A stretch of DNA of 64,000 bases from Salvelinus alpinus. Lineage: Eukaryota > Chordata > Actinopteri > Salmoniformes > Salmonidae. This document shows, in pieces, positions 35,098 to 53,935 of this stretch (positions within the stretch are counted from its first letter, which is position 1; every line of letters begins with the position of its first letter). The notes under the pieces are model-generated. The model saw only the letters and a program-made list of their open reading frames with translations. It was not told the DNA's origin and did no database searches. The stretch is taken from positions 16,487,112-16,551,111 of the forward strand of contig NC_092094.1 of assembly GCF_045679555.1 (NCBI RefSeq), written 5' to 3'. Made by a program: the position numbers and the translations under genes.

Positions 35098-38000
35098 TTA
35101 GTCCCACCCTTCAGCTCCACTCAACCTTTCCCATCTATCTTCCAACATCATCCATTTCGGATTTTTATTTGCCATATATTTTTCAGCTGTGCTGTGATGC
35201 TTCACAAAAGATTTGAATCTTCCTATTCTCATAGCTTCCACGGATTGTAAATTAAAAATAAACATTTTTGCTAAAATAATTATTATATTATTGATTGATT
35301 GACTATGGCTTTTCAAATCCCCCAGTATTGCTATCTGTAGCGTTAGTTCTACGCAAATGTTGCAATTCTTCAACCATTCCTGGACCTGTGACCAAAAACG
35401 AGCTACATGCGGACAATACCAAAATAAATGGTCTAATGACTCTGCCTCCTCACAGCAGAATCTACAGAGCTGAGAAGATTGTATCCCCCATATATATAAC
35501 ATTCTATTAGTTGCAAGAATTTTGTACAATAATTAAAATTTAAAAATTCGAAGTTTTGAATCCGGCGTTGTTTTGCGTATCAATTCATAAACCATGTGCC
35601 ATGGAATGGGTACATCGAAAATCTCTTCCCAACTATTTTGCAATTTATATGGCACAGCTGTAAGTTTTTTGGTCCTTAAATTAAATTGGTATATGTTTTT
35701 ATTTATCACACTTTTCTTTAACCATTTATGTTCTTTAATATAAGGCCGACATACAAGTTCCTTACTTTTATCCCCTTCCACCTGCCTCTTCCATTTTTGT
35801 GGTAATGCTGCAATTAAATTGGTTGTAATTTTGGGTAGAGCAGACATTTCCATATGTCTGTGTTAGCTGCATGTGTGACATTACTCCACCAGTCCTATTT
35901 ATGATATCATTCACAAAAATTATACCTTTTTTAAACATTTCTTTGATAAATACAGTTTTTTTTATCAATTACTATATTTGAATTTAACCACAAGATTTGT
36001 TGTACTATTTGTTCCGTCCTTTCAGGTGGATTAAACTGAAATTGCAACCAACTTTCTAAGGCTTGTTTAAAAAATAAAGATATTTTGGAGATTATTTCCT
36101 TTTCAAGCAACCGAAAGTGAGCAGGTGTAATCTGAATAAAGGGAAAAAGGCCCTTCTTGAACATAGGATGAGACATTCGTACCAATCTACTAGAGAACCA
36201 GTTTGGATTTAAGTATAACTTTTGTATGACTGATGCCTTTAGTGAGAGGTCTAATGCTTTAATATTTAATAATTTCTGCCCTCCGAATTCATATTCGTTA
36301 TATAAATAGGCCCTTTTAATTTTATCTGGCTTGCCGTTCCAAATAAAATTGAATATTTTTTGTTCATATAATTTAAAAAGCAGGTCACTAGGTGTAGGCA
36401 AAACCATAAGCAAATAGGTAAACTGTGATATGATTAAAGAGTTAATCAGGGTGATTTTCCCACAAATAGACAGGTATTTTCCTTTCCATGGTAGCAAGAT
36501 CTTATCTATTTTTGCTAACTTTCTATAAAAATGTATTGGAGTGAGATCATTTCTTTCTTTTGGGATTTGTATACCGAGTATGTCCACATCACCGTCAGAC
36601 CATTTAATTGGTAAACTACATGGCAATGTAAAATGTGTATTTTTTAGTGATCCAATACGTAATATGGTACATTTATCATAATTTGGTTTTAATCCAGAGA
36701 GGATAGCAAATGTATCTAGATCCTCTAAGAGGCCGTGGAGAGATTCTAGTTGTGGTTTTAAAAGAAAACATGAATCATCAGCGTACAATGACACCTTAGT
36801 TTTTAGGCCCTGGATTTCTAATCCCTTAATATTAATGTTTGATCTAATTTTAACAGCTAACATTTCGATGGCAATAATAAATAGATATGCCGATAGTGGA
36901 CAACCTTGTTTTACTCCTCTAGATAGTTTAAAACTTTCTGAGATGTAGCCATTATTTACTATTTTACACCTAGGGTTACTATACATAATTTTTACCCATT
37001 TTATAAGAGATTCCCCAAAATTGAAATATTCTAGGCATTTATATATAAACTCCAGTCGTACTTTATCAAAAGCCTTTTCAAAATCAGCTATGAAAACCAG
37101 GCCTGGTGTCCCCGATATTTCATAGTGTTCTATTGTTTCCAGTACTTGCCTTATATTATCTCCAATGTATCGTCCATGTAAAAAACCTGTCTGATTAGGA
37201 TGAATAATATCTGACAAGACTTTTTTTATTCTATGCGCCAAGCATTTTGCTAGGATTTTTGCATCACAACACTGAAGTGTAAGAGGTCTCCAATTTTTTA
37301 AATGGACTGGATCTTTATATATACCACTTGGGTCCTGTTTCAGTAATAATGATATCACACCTTCTTGTTGCGTGTCTGATAATCTATCATTTATATAGGA
37401 GTGGTTAAAACAAGCTAATAGTGGTCCTTTGAGTATATAAAAAAAATGTTTGTATACTTCCACTGGTATGCCATCCAGTCCTGGAGTTTTCCCATCCTTA
37501 AAGGCCCCAATTGCATCAAGTAGTTCCTCCTCTGTAATTAGGCCTTCACATGAGTCTTTCTGTACAGATGTTAATTTTACATTATTATTAGGGAAAAAAT
37601 CCATACAATTAGTTTCAGTTAGTGGAGATGGAGGAGCCTGAAACGAAAATATATTCTTAAAGTACTTTACTTCCTCTTTCAAAATATCATTTGGTGAATC
37701 ATGCGTGACTCCATCATTTGTAACAAGTTTTAATACGTTTTTTTTGGTAGCATTTCTATATTGAAGATTGAAAAAGAATTTGGTGCATTTTTCCCCATAT
37801 TCCATCCAGTTAGCTTTATTTTTGTAATATATTACACTGGATCTTTCTTGAATAAGTTCCTCCATTTCTTTTTGTTTTTCCTCTAACTTATTCTGTGCCT
37901 CTATGGTACCGTTTTTATTGTTATCTAACTGTACTGTTAGTCCTTCAATTTCCTTTGTTAATATGGACTCTTTTGATCGAAATTGCTTTTGTTTTATAGA

Positions 38001-38921
38001 TGAGTACTGAATTGCATGGCCTCTAAAGGCACACTTAAAAGTGTCCCATACAATATGGGGATCTGCTGTACCTATGTTATGTCTAAAAAAGTCAGTTATA
38101 AATTCTTCTGTCCTAGTTCTAAACAATTTATCATCTAGTAGGCTTTGATTAAATTTCCAATATCCTCGCCCACGTGGAAATTCTGTAAGAGTAATATATA
38201 TGCCAATTATGTGATGGTCCGACCGCATTCTGTCCCCTATCAAACACTTTTTAACTTTTGGTGCCAGAGAGAATGATATAAGAAAGTAGTCAAGGCGACT
38301 AGCTTGATTAAGCCTCCGCCATGTATATCTCACTAGGTCAGGGTATTTAAGTCTCCATATATCCACTAATTCCAATATATCCATGACATTCCTGATTTCC
38401 TTAAGTGCCTGAGGGTGATAGTTTGTAGTGTGATTTCCTTTCCGTTCCATAGAGGTATTTAAGACCGTATTAAAATCTCCCACTATAATAATAGAGTCTA
38501 GTGTTGCTTGTAGAGTTGATACATTCTTATATATATTGTCAAAGAAGCTTGGATCATCATTATTCGGACCGTATAGGTTAATAAGCCATATATGTTTATT
38601 GTCCAATAACATATTTAAAATAATCCATCTACCTTGAGGATCTGTTTGGACAAGTTGCACATTTGGATCAAAGTTATTATTAATTAAAACCATCACCCCT
38701 TTTGAATTTCTTTGCCCATGGGAGAAATATATTTCGCCCCCCCAGTTCTTTTTCCACAAAACTTCATCTAAAACTGTTGAATGGGTTTCCTGTAAACAGT
38801 AGATATTATAATCCTTCTCTTTTAGCCAGGTAAATACTGATCGTCTTTTCTTATTATCTACTAAGCCATTACAATTGTAACTGGCTATACTTATTTCACC
38901 ACTTACCATAATGAGACACAC
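35098..38921 (-). pseudogene. LINE ORF2: endonuclease and reverse transcriptase, frameshifted
   Basis: The first 996 residues are open (38921-35931). The apurinic-type endonuclease has SYNCNGL, CLQETHS, GDFNTVLN and SDHHIIG. Reverse transcriptase follows with FIADFEKAFDKV, RGVKQGCPLSAYLF and catalytic LYADDS at about residue 711. After 35931 the frame shifts to continue as MFKKGIIFVNDIINRTGG, then MEMSALPKITTNLIAALPQKW (35853) and finally the C-terminal Cys-rich WGIQSSQLCRFCCEEAESLDHLFWYCPH (35529-35098). At least two shifts separate these pieces. Its job would be target-primed reverse transcription. The spacing and domain order are those of L1/Tx1-type LINEs. Confidence 0.92.
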
Positions 38922-40461
38922 CTTTCAATTATTTTTATCAAAATATATGTTTGTAAACGTCCTATTAAAAAGTAACATAATGATTGAGTGTCTATATAGT
39001 TGTACCATGACATTTGCATCTCCACTAAGCAAACCTCCAATTGGTCCCCACTATTCCACCCGCCAAAAGCCCCCATCTCGAGTTGGGTTGTCATCCCAAT
39101 GCCCGGCAGACCACCCCCGACCCCCCGCATCGCACAGCCCCGGACCGACTGGGATCCATCCTTCGAAAAGTGCACACAGCACCATCCACCGAACCGAAGC
39201 AGATCCATTGCCAAATGCATTTCCATCGCCCTCACCTCGATTTTTATTCCATATTGCTGTGAATCATCCTCTATAGTCCCTAACATCTTTTACTTCTTCC
39301 TTCGCAACAGTTGTGGGATACACACATACACCCACACACATTCAGCCCTTACCCCCACACAACCATAAGCTCACCCTCTCAACAATTGCACCATCCCAGA
39401 GCCCAACTCAAGATGGGTCATGATTTACAAATGTACTTGCAGTTGCAGCTGCATGAGAAGGCCTGCAAGACCACGCAAAAAATGAGCATAAATGTAGAGA
39501 TTTATTTACCATTGTCACATCCTAGATGATGGAGGTCAAATGTACACCTTCTTCCTGAAACACCCACAATACGGTCATCCATTTTGACCATGTTCCCAAG
39601 CCTCTCCATGCAGTCCGATTGGTTTCGTGCCACCAGGGCCACAATAATATACCCCCTCTCTGAATGTCCGAGTGTGACCCCCTCCCCATGGGTTACTGCA
39701 GCTAGTGTTGCCAGCACTGCCACTGCCTGGGTGGGGGCACCCCACCGGAATCCCCACCGGCTAGGTACAAGGTCATCAAGGTTCTCATTAGCAGCTTTGA
39801 GAATTTCCTTGTTTATTATGCTCTCCCTTTAGGGGGCTTTGGCTTTGCAGGACCAACCCTGCCAAGCAGGCTCAGAATCTTGAGGGGGCAGTGCTGCTCT
39901 TGGTCCCTGACCTCATTTTGGCTGCATACAGACCGCATACAGCATGCACATAAAACAGTTAGGGACTTCTCCTTAGTATCTGGGCTATTCATGTGGGTGT
40001 CTAGGGTATAGGGCCATGGACCGTACCATTATAATAGGATAATAAATAATTAGATATAATTTATTTTAAAAATGTAGTTCCCCATGATAGGACAATAAAT
40101 AAATAAGACGTGTAATTCATTATAAAAGTATATCCATCATCTGAACAACATTGAAAGCCCTCTCATACCCGGCCCACAGCAATACACTGGCTCTGGGATA
40201 TGCAACTTCATTACAATTTCATTACTCACTCACTCAACTTTTCAAACATAACAAATAAAAATAAACACACACCACACCATCCACACATACTGTGCCTTCT
40301 GTTTACTTAGTTTTTATCTTCACTATATAGAAATAGTGCTTGTGTTCAATTAGTTATATGTGAAGATTTATAGAAAAGCTATATTTTGTATTGTATTGTT
40401 ACAATCAGTAACCGGGCTTGAATTGTGTTTATTTTCCTCATCTATGAGAACTTTGTAATTT

Positions 40462-41310
40462 TTAAAATAACCATGGAGTAATCTTTGTGTCTCTGAACAA
40501 CTGGTTATCAATATATAGTTTATCAACGACGAGAGCTACTCGTTTCGCTTTTAATCTATTTTCTTTGAAAATTGGATACAGAACTTTGCGCCGTTCTGCA
40601 ATTTCTTTCGGAAACTGATCATTCATGCCAATTTTGGTCCCAGCAAGTCTTTTACCCAGGCTTTTAACCATTATTTTATCTTTAAATGAAGCAAATTTGG
40701 CAACGATTGGGCGTTCGTACCTCTGCCCTCTCTGTCCGAGGCGGTGTACACGTTCAAGTTGGATCTTATCGATAACTTCGCGCGGTATCTGAAGCGCTGC
40801 AAAAAGGAACTCTCTAACTACAGATTCAGGAACCTCTCCTTCTTTCTCTTGGATACCTGTAAGTACCAAATTCTCTCTCATGGATCTAGTTTGTATGTCC
40901 AGTAAGCATTCCTTCAGAACGTTGTTCTCCTTTTTAAATTCATTCATTTCGGTTTCAATCTTATTGACCGTCCCTTTTAGCGCGTGTGTTTCCTTCTCCA
41001 AAGCCGCAGCTTTTTCATCACTCATCTCTAGGCTTGCCTTCAACTCTTTTATATCTTTACTAACTAATTCAAGTATACCCAGTTTGTCATTTATTGATTT
41101 TAACAGATCGGTTTCGACCTTTACCATTGCCGGTGTTGAGAATATTAGATCATCCGTGTCGGTTGAGGAGTCACGTTTTCGTTTTTGATTCGGTTCCCCT
41201 GTCTTATTCTCCGTCATGTTTGGGTGTTGCTTGTTTTCGTAATATTTGTCGATAAATGTCTCTAGTCTTAGGATTTGTTTTGTGTTATTATCCAGATTGA
41301 AGGTTATCAC
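40462..41310 (-). CDS. LINE ORF1 protein
   Basis: An intact 282-residue frame. The N-terminal third is basic and disordered (NQKRKRDSSTDTDD). Residues about 65-140 form a heptad-like coiled coil (LKASLEMSDEKAAALEKETH...). The C-terminal part (NLVLTGIQEKEGE, RVHRLGQ, RPIVAKFASFKDK) fits the L1 ORF1 RNA-binding fold. Start choice: an ATG at 41217 (MTENKTGEPNQ) looks more like the family start than the first ATG at 41310. It would form trimers that package LINE RNA (family knowledge). It lies 1.5 kb upstream of ORF2, more than is usual for L1. Confidence 0.85.
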   Translation of the reverse strand: MITFNLDNNTKQILRLETFIDKYYENKQHPNMTENKTGEPNQKRKRDSSTDTDDLIFSTPAMVKVETDLLKSINDKLGILELVSKDIKELKASLEMSDEKAAALEKETHALKGTVNKIETEMNEFKKENNVLKECLLDIQTRSMRENLVLTGIQEKEGEVPESVVREFLFAALQIPREVIDKIQLERVHRLGQRGQRYERPIVAKFASFKDKIMVKSLGKRLAGTKIGMNDQFPKEIAERRKVLYPIFKENRLKAKRVALVVDKLYIDNQLFRDTKITPWLF

Positions 41311-41458
41311 CCACCAGATTATTTAGTGCTAATATTTTAGTCTAATTTAGCAGATATTTCGAATATTATGTTTTATCTTGAGGTGCTCTACATAACTTCG
41401 TTCAGTCCGCCATTACCTTTACGTCCGCCGTCTACGTCCTACGTCCTAGAGCAGCACC

Positions 41459-41900
41459 TGTTGGGGTTATTTTCTTGCTGGACGATCCACTTGCGGCCAA
41501 ATTTCAGCCTCCTTCTAGAGGCAACCAGGTTTTTGGCAAAAATATCCTAGTACATGGTCGAGTTCACACGATGCCATTGACCTTAACAAGGGCCTCAGAA
41601 ACAATGGAAGCAAAACAGCCCCATAACATCAAAGATCCACCACCATATTTTACAGTATGTATGAGGTTATTTTCTGCATTTGCATTCTTCTTTCGATGCC
41701 AAACCCACCACTAGTGTGCATGGCCAAATAGCTATATTTTCATCTCATCTGACCATAACACCCAGTTCTTATCCATGTGCCAATGCCGTTTAGCAAACTC
41801 CAGGATTTACATTGGTTGGTTGCTCTCAATAAAGGCTTTTATTATCTAATACCAGGGAATGGTGTCCAATACCAAGCAAGTTTACCATTATTCCAATGGT
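41459..41900 (-). mobile_element. Degenerate Tc1-like fragment
   Basis: Shares CTTGCTGGA...TTTCAGCCTCC...GGCAACCAGGTTTT and CACCATATTTTACAGTA with the fragment at 10870-11430, so the two belong to one family. It has no ends and no intact frame. The L1-like element begins directly next to it. Confidence 0.8.
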
Positions 41901-42194
41901 TTTAAACTTCTTAATTGTTGGCCTAATAGTGGTATATTTGTTTTTTGTTGGGGGGAATGGGGAGGCAGTTCCCCAATATGGTCCATATTAGAAAATATAT
42001 ATATTTTTTGCATCCTGTGCGGTATTCATATTTCCATGATCAGCCATAAGTTCATTAACTCTTTATATATTTACATATCCTACTATGTGTCACACACCTC
42101 CTCACACACACTTGTATGTTTTTATGCATACTCAGTATGCATACTTATGCATACTCAACCTTAACGGTTTTTATGCATACTCAACCTTTACTGC

Positions 42195-43400
42195 ACCAAA
42201 AGTATGTGGTCACCTGCTCGTCGAACATCTCACTCCAAAATCATGGGCATTAATATGGAGTTGGTCCCCCCTTTGCAGCTATAACAGCCTCCACTCTTCT
42301 GGGAAGGCCTTCCCCAATGTTGGAACATTGCTGCAGGGACTTGCTTCCATTCAGCCACAACAGCATTAGTGAGGTGGGGGCACTGATGTTGGCCGATTAG
42401 GCTTGGCTCGCAGTCAGCGTGCCGATTTATCCTTAAGGTGTTAGATGGGGTTGAGGTCAGGGCTCTGTGCAGGCCAGTCAAGTTCTTCTACACCGATCTC
42501 AACAAACCATTTCTGTATGGACCTCGCTTTGTGCACAGAGGTATTGTCATGCTGAAACAGGAAAGGGCCTTCACCAAACTGTTGCCACAAAGTTAGAAGT
42601 TTTGTTCTAGAATGTCATTGTATGCTGTAGCATTGACTTCCCTTCACTGGAACTAAGGGGCCTAGCCCGAACCATGAAAAACAGCACATTATTCCTCCTC
42701 CACCAAACGTTACAGTTGCCACTATGCATTCGGGCAGGTAGCGTTCTCCTGGCATCCGCCAAACCCAGATTCATCCGTTGGACTGCCAGATGGTGAAGTG
42801 TGATTCATCACTCCAAAGAACGCGTTTCTACTGCTCCAGAGTCGAATGACGGAGCGCTTTACACCACTCCAGCCGGCGCTAGGCATTGCGCATGGTGATC
42901 TTAGGCTTGTGTGCGGCTGCTCAGCCATGGAAACCCATTGTATGAAGCTCTCGACGAACAGTTCTTGTGCTGACGTTGCTTCCAAAGGCAGTTTGGAACT
43001 CGGTAGTGAGTGTTGCTACTGAGGACAAATTATTTTTACACGCTATGCGCTTCAGCACTTGGTGGTCCACGTTCTGTGAGCTTGTGTTGCCTACCGCTTC
43101 ACGGCTGAGCCATTGTTGCTCCTAGACATTTCCACTTCACAATAACAGCACTTACAGTTGACTGGGGAAGCTCTAGCAGGGCAAAAATTTGACGAACTGA
43201 CTTGTTGGATAGGTGGCATCCTATGACGGTGCCATGTTGAAAGTCACTGAGCTCTTCAGTACGGCCATTCTACTGGCAATTTTTGTCGAAGGAGATTGCA
43301 TGGCGGTGTGCTCGATTTTATACACCTGTCAGAAAGGGGTGTGACTGAAATAGAAGAATTCACCAATTTTAAGGGGTGTCCACATACACTACAACATATG
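42195..43400 (-). mobile_element. Tc1-like transposon, degenerate
   Basis: Terminal inverted pair: AAAAGTATGTGGTCACCTGC on the left, GGGGTGTCCACATAC on the right. The minus-strand transposase is recognisable but full of stops and shifts. Its C-terminal end includes a [20 protein letters not shown] region near 42460, and the N-terminus is near 43280. Confidence 0.85.
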
Positions 43401-43439
43401 CTATTGTACAACAGCTAATGAAACTAAAACTGTAAAAGT

Positions 43440-43778
43440 GTGATCAGTGTTATTTCCTGATAGTGGTTGGTTTAAATCAGCCTGTTTGCATGGGCGGGAG
43501 TTTCGGCTTGCCTGGTGACATTACCAGTTGGTAAATTGGTTAATAGACCGATAACAAGGAGAGTTCCAAACCTCTCTGCCAATAACAGCTAGTTTACATG
43601 TCCCCCTCCCCACTCAGACCACAGACAGTCCTAGCAAAATTATTGCTTGAAAAATGTTTTTGTTGCTAAAAATACATTTTTATCAATTTTAATGGAAAAC
43701 TATTACAGTAAGGTACATAATTGTTACACATAAGTGTTTTGATGTTGATATACAAACAGCTGCACTGGACCTTTCAAT
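43440..43778. mobile_element. MITE-like repeat, copy B
   Basis: Reverse-orientation relative of 6274-6729. It shares CCCACTCAGACCAC, GAGTTCCAAACCTCTCTGCC and a GCACTGGACCTTT end. Shorter and probably left-truncated. Confidence 0.75.
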
Positions 43779-44356
43779 ACATTATTTAAAAAAAAATCTA
43801 AAATGACTTATAAACTAAATATATATATAGTCGCTTACATAATTGGACACAGAGAGGCTGGGTGGGTGAACAATTTTTCTCTTCATACTCAATGAGTGAC
43901 CTACAACCCAGGAGTGCAATGGTGACAATGTCTCTAGTTGACCTAGTTGGTGAAAAGTTGTGTTCACTGTAACATGATTATGACACTGGCAGCAAATGAA
44001 GGCACATAAAAACAGAAGACAAGGACTCGTACACAAGGACACGTGTCCCCAGTACACCATGCTCTCAGATTCAGCATGCTGTACTTGTATTTACTCCCTC
44101 TCCTAAGATGTTTTGATTTCCATAACAGCAGTATTAGTTCATATACTTAAACCAAAAGAGTGAAAATATGACTGTAATCAACAAGATATATAATAATCAT
44201 ACCAACAGTCTTCATTTATAAATACATTTTAAGGATATTGAGCATATGTCACAACCATGTGTGTTAAACCTAAAAAAAGGACATTATTATTTAATGTATA
44301 CAGTATGCTCGATCAATCCTGCATAATAAAAGCTCCTGTGTGTTCCTCTGTTTCAG
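43779..44356. other. Presumed end of AMPD3 intron 1
   Basis: No repeat or coding pattern was recognised. It ends in a good acceptor, CCTCTGTTTCAG at 44356. Confidence 0.5.
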
Positions 44357-44361
44357 TAGAG

Positions 44362-50148
<5,787 letters not shown>

Positions 50149-50388
50149 CCACAGCACAGAGACCCTTTTCACACTACTGAGCTGAGCCAGGCTTAGCCAA
50201 GCTGAGCCGTACAGTGCTTGCCTGGTCAGTGGTTACACATTCACTGCACAGTAGTTGCTAGAATCGTGCTGGAAAGGTCAATGTGAAAAGATAGTATCTG
50301 AGACAGCACTGTATGGTTTGGGTCAGGAGATAATGTGACCTCTAGTCTCTCTCTATTTCAGCTCTAGACCACAGCCAAGTACTGTACT

Positions 50389-51285
50389 GGGTCATTCCAT
50401 GAAATTAGTGCCTTTTGCATCCCTTTGTTATTTTATGTAGAAATTGTGCACCAATATTGAATTTTAAAAGCCTTTAATATTAAATAAAGTGACTTTTAAT
50501 ATAGACCACATGGAGAATTCAATCAGATTTTTTACTTGAACGAAGACTTGCTAAAGTGCCAAAACTCAGCATTTCGACATGTCCCTACATGCACCTTCTG
50601 TGACTTCTAGGAAAATTCAACCCATTTAACCCCAAAATGTCTCATGTTTTCACCATCATGGTAAAGCCCTAGTTATTTTGACAAAGTCATTTCTAAAAAT
50701 TATTTATTGAATCCGATTAGTGATTTATTTACATCAGTCCCTCATTTTAACATCAACCATGTTACGTGAACTGAAATTCTGTTTTAATATATTGAAACCA
50801 TTCCTTTATAAACAGTTTTTTCAAAGAAACATTGAACATTAATTGTCAAATCATAGTGTAAAAGCAAGTGAGCTGGTTCTACTCTTCTTGGCCATTTGCT
50901 GGCGTTTAGTGGCAGAAAACCTGAGAAGGTCGAGCATAACACGTCAACCCTGTTACCCATAGATATACAGATAGAAGTTTGCATTCAATTGCCCCTCCCT
51001 GTTGTACACAACAAGTTTCCATTCCCCCTCTCACAAGGGGATTTATGGCTGATTTAAAATGAAATCGTCAACCCTGCTACAGTCAACCCTGTCACGGTCA
51101 ACCCTGTCACTTTATTTGGCACTTAATAGGCTCTAGTAATTTTTATTATTTAACCTCGAGATGGGGAATGTGTTTTTATTAAGTTGAATGTGTACTCTTT
51201 ATGACAGAATATAAAATTAGGAGAACAGACATTTTTTTATAGCAAGTTACACTTCTCAAAGGCACCGAATTGGTGGAAAGATCCA
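50389..51285. mobile_element. Non-autonomous DNA element in the AMPD3 3' flank
   Basis: The left end GGTCATTCCATGAAATTAGT and the right end, read in reverse, GGATCTTTCCACCAATTCGG TGCC form an imperfect inverted pair of about 27 bases. The interior has repeated GTCAACCCTG motifs (51070-51110) and no long frame. If the polyadenylation signal at 52034 is used, this element is part of the AMPD3 3' UTR. Confidence 0.6.
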
Positions 51286-52033
51286 ACTGTTACGGGCTAT
51301 GGTAATACTGAGAGAATAAGGCACCATGCTAAATTAATAAGACCGTAATAAGCTACACCACATCAAGCCAAGCTAACAGCACCATACTAGGCAAATCACA
51401 CAGTACCCATGTCCTCTTGACTCATTTGCATGCAGGTTTTTTATGATCTTTGAGAAAGCAGAACTTAATCCTTACCTGGTTTTCTCATGTTCAACTAGAA
51501 AACCAGTTTTGTAGTTGAACATGAGAGCCAGAGGGACACTGCCTGTTCACTGCCACTCCCAGGTCCTGTTCAACAAATACTACCAACTGTGTCAATACAA
51601 GAGTTCTCACGCCAGAATGAAAGCCAATCCGAGAGCATAGCCATTTTTTGTTGTTCTGGCCTTTCTATTTGAATTACAGTACATAATGGTAGAAGGGATA
51701 TTATTGTGTTCTATCAGGTGAAGGGACTCACATTTAAAGAATAGCCATACATTTTGATGCACTGTTACTAAGTTTGTAGCTGGGTATGAGAGCGAGTGGT
51801 GTTTTTTATTATACAACTTTGGTAAGAGGTTAACTACGGAGCACTTTCTATCATTTTGAATGCTTCTCTTATGTGGTCATCATATCATTGACAAAAAGCA
51901 CTTGACAAAAGGTGAACTGTAATCATGTGCCGACTATGACAAACTTTCACCCTAGAATTGGTTCATTGTCTGAATGCAGCATAAATGTCACTCAACTGTA
52001 CGTGTATGATCGGGACATTTGTTTTTATATGAC

Positions 52034-52039
52034 AATAAA
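52034..52039 (+). promoter_or_regulatory. ampd3: Possible AMPD3 polyadenylation signal
   Basis: AATAAA about 1.9 kb after the AMPD3 stop. An earlier AATAAA at 50483 lies within the inserted element. Which one is used cannot be told from sequence. Confidence 0.35.
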
Positions 52040-52059
52040 GAGTTACTTAGAATAGGCGT

Positions 52060-53177
52060 CTGTTTGTGTCAAATACTGTAACAAATGCACCTGAAACACA
52101 AAGTTGGTCAAATATGAGACTGACAACCACCTGAGGTTGCCAACATGCAATAAAATAAGACAAAAGACATGTGACCCATAGCCAAAAGACATAACTTCCC
52201 TCTTTATTAGCCTGTTGTTGGTTTTTGTTATGAATGTTCAAAGAGACAGTTCAGTTGATCAATTAACCAACCAGGTTGAACACAGGATATTGATGTAACT
52301 GAAGACCGCGTTAGCCCACTGAGCTAAAGCCTAGTTGTTAGCTCTGGTTGCTAACACAAGTCCTCAGGCAAAGTTACTCATCTTGTAAGTGTAGAGCCCT
52401 ACTACACTTCTAAAGGACATCAATTATGTTGTAGTGGATTTTGCTTTACTCAAAGATGCACAACAATAATACGATTGTCACAGCGAAATACAAAAGTGTT
52501 CAAAAGTGCAATTGGTCAACATTACAAACCCTAAATACTTTGTCAGATTTGGTTAAAAATGTTCTGTGGACTAATATTTTTTTTTAAAAATGTTAAATCA
52601 TGTTTAACTAACAGTCAGTCGTGAGTAAAGTGCATATACAAAACAGCTTAAATCTTTAGTTACCTAATGGGAATAAAAATATATATGTATTATTTTAACA
52701 TTCACTCAGTCTCTCACACTTAATAAAAAGTACATTATTTAAAACATCCAATGCACTGGCCTGGGTATCTGTGATATAATAAATAATTATTGTAAATAAT
52801 AATGCAGAAGTTTTAATTATGTTAAACAGTAATTTAGACTAAAAGCTAAAAATAGTTGATAGAAATCACCTCACCCTAACATGTTGATTTAAGAGAAAAT
52901 AGAAAGCTTTATCCTGGCTAAAGCTTCCATGAGATTATTGCACTTATTTTCACATTTCATGAAATTACAAACCATTCCCAGAGTGTGTGGATTTCAAAAT
53001 TAAAGTATTCATGTGACTACAGTGATTTATGCAAAGTTCAACAGCAGTTACAGAGCTGCCTATAACAGTTATACTAAAACATCTAGTATTATTCAGGATT
53101 CAAAGCGTAATTTTAAGAGTAGGTATAACCAAGCCGAACGGAAACAATGTGGTTCCATGTTATATTCTTGTGGACAT
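52060..53177. other. Intergenic, nothing recognised
   Basis: AT-rich sequence between the AMPD3 and RNF141 3' ends. No gene, RNA or repeat was recognised. Confidence 0.5.
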
Positions 53178-53935
53178 ATTCAGTGGCCAATTTATTAGGT
53201 ACACTCATCTAGTACCAGGTCGGACCCTCATTTGCCTCGAGAACAGCCTGAATTTTAAAGGGCGTGGAAACATTGCTCAATTGATATTAAGGGACCTAAA
53301 GTGTGCCAGGAAAGCATTCCCCACACCATTACACCACCAGCCTGTACTGTTGAAAAAAGGCAGGATGGGGCCATAGACTCATGCTGCTTACGCCAAAGCC
53401 TGACTCTACCATCAGCATGACGCCACACGAACCGGGATTCGTCGGACCAGGCAGTGTTTTTCCACTCCTCAGCATGACGCAACACGAACCGGGATTCGTC
53501 GGACTAGGCAGTGTTTTTCCACTCCTCAGCATGACACAACACGAACCAGGATTCGTCGGACCAGGCAGCGTTTTCCACTACTCAGCATGACGCAACACGA
53601 ACCGGGATTCGTCGGACCAGGCAGTGTTTTTCCACTCCTCAGCATGACGCCACACGAACCGGGATTCGTCGGACCAGGCAGTGTTTTTCCACTCCTCAAT
53701 TGTCCAGTATTGGTGATGGCGTTCCCACTGGAACCAATTCTTCTTGTTTTTAGCTGATAAGAGTGGAACCCGGTGTGGTCGTCTGCTGTAAAAGCCCATC
53801 TGTGACAAGGACCAACGAGTTGTGAGATGCTGTTCTGCACACCATTGTTGTACTGCGTCGTTATTTACCCGTTTGTGGCCCGCCTTTTAGCTTGCAAGAT
53901 TCTTGCCATTCTCCTTCGACCTCATGGAAAAATAT
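53178..53935 (-). mobile_element. Tc1-like fragment with an internal 57-bp tandem expansion
   Basis: Same family as 18610-19452 (terminal CAGTGGCCAATTTATTAGGT at 53181). The minus-strand transposase contains five tandem copies of a 57-base unit (CATGA marks at 53416, 53473, 53530, 53586 and 53643). Each encodes about EEWKNTAWSDESRFVLRHA, so the first catalytic Asp motif (WSDES) is repeated. One unit is a base short and breaks the frame. The C-terminal half of the gene is missing. Confidence 0.88.

Larger units (their letters stand above)
34815..41455 (-). mobile_element. L1-like LINE, nearly full length
   Basis: A minus-strand element with ORF1 (41310-40462), a 1.5-kb spacer, ORF2 (38921 to about 35098) and a short 3' region reaching the Tc1 end at 34807. 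The 5' side meets a Tc1 fragment at 41459. The A-rich end, on the sense strand, is an AATAATAATAAAGG stretch near 34840. It lies in the presumed first intron of AMPD3, antisense to that gene. ORF2 carries a few frame breaks, so it is unlikely to move by itself. Confidence 0.88.

Noticed and set aside
52290-52360. tRNA-like or SINE head near GTTAGCCCACTGAGCTAAAG
   Set aside because: A GAGCTAA-type stretch suggested a tRNA-derived promoter, but no A-box/B-box pair with correct spacing or cloverleaf could be drawn.
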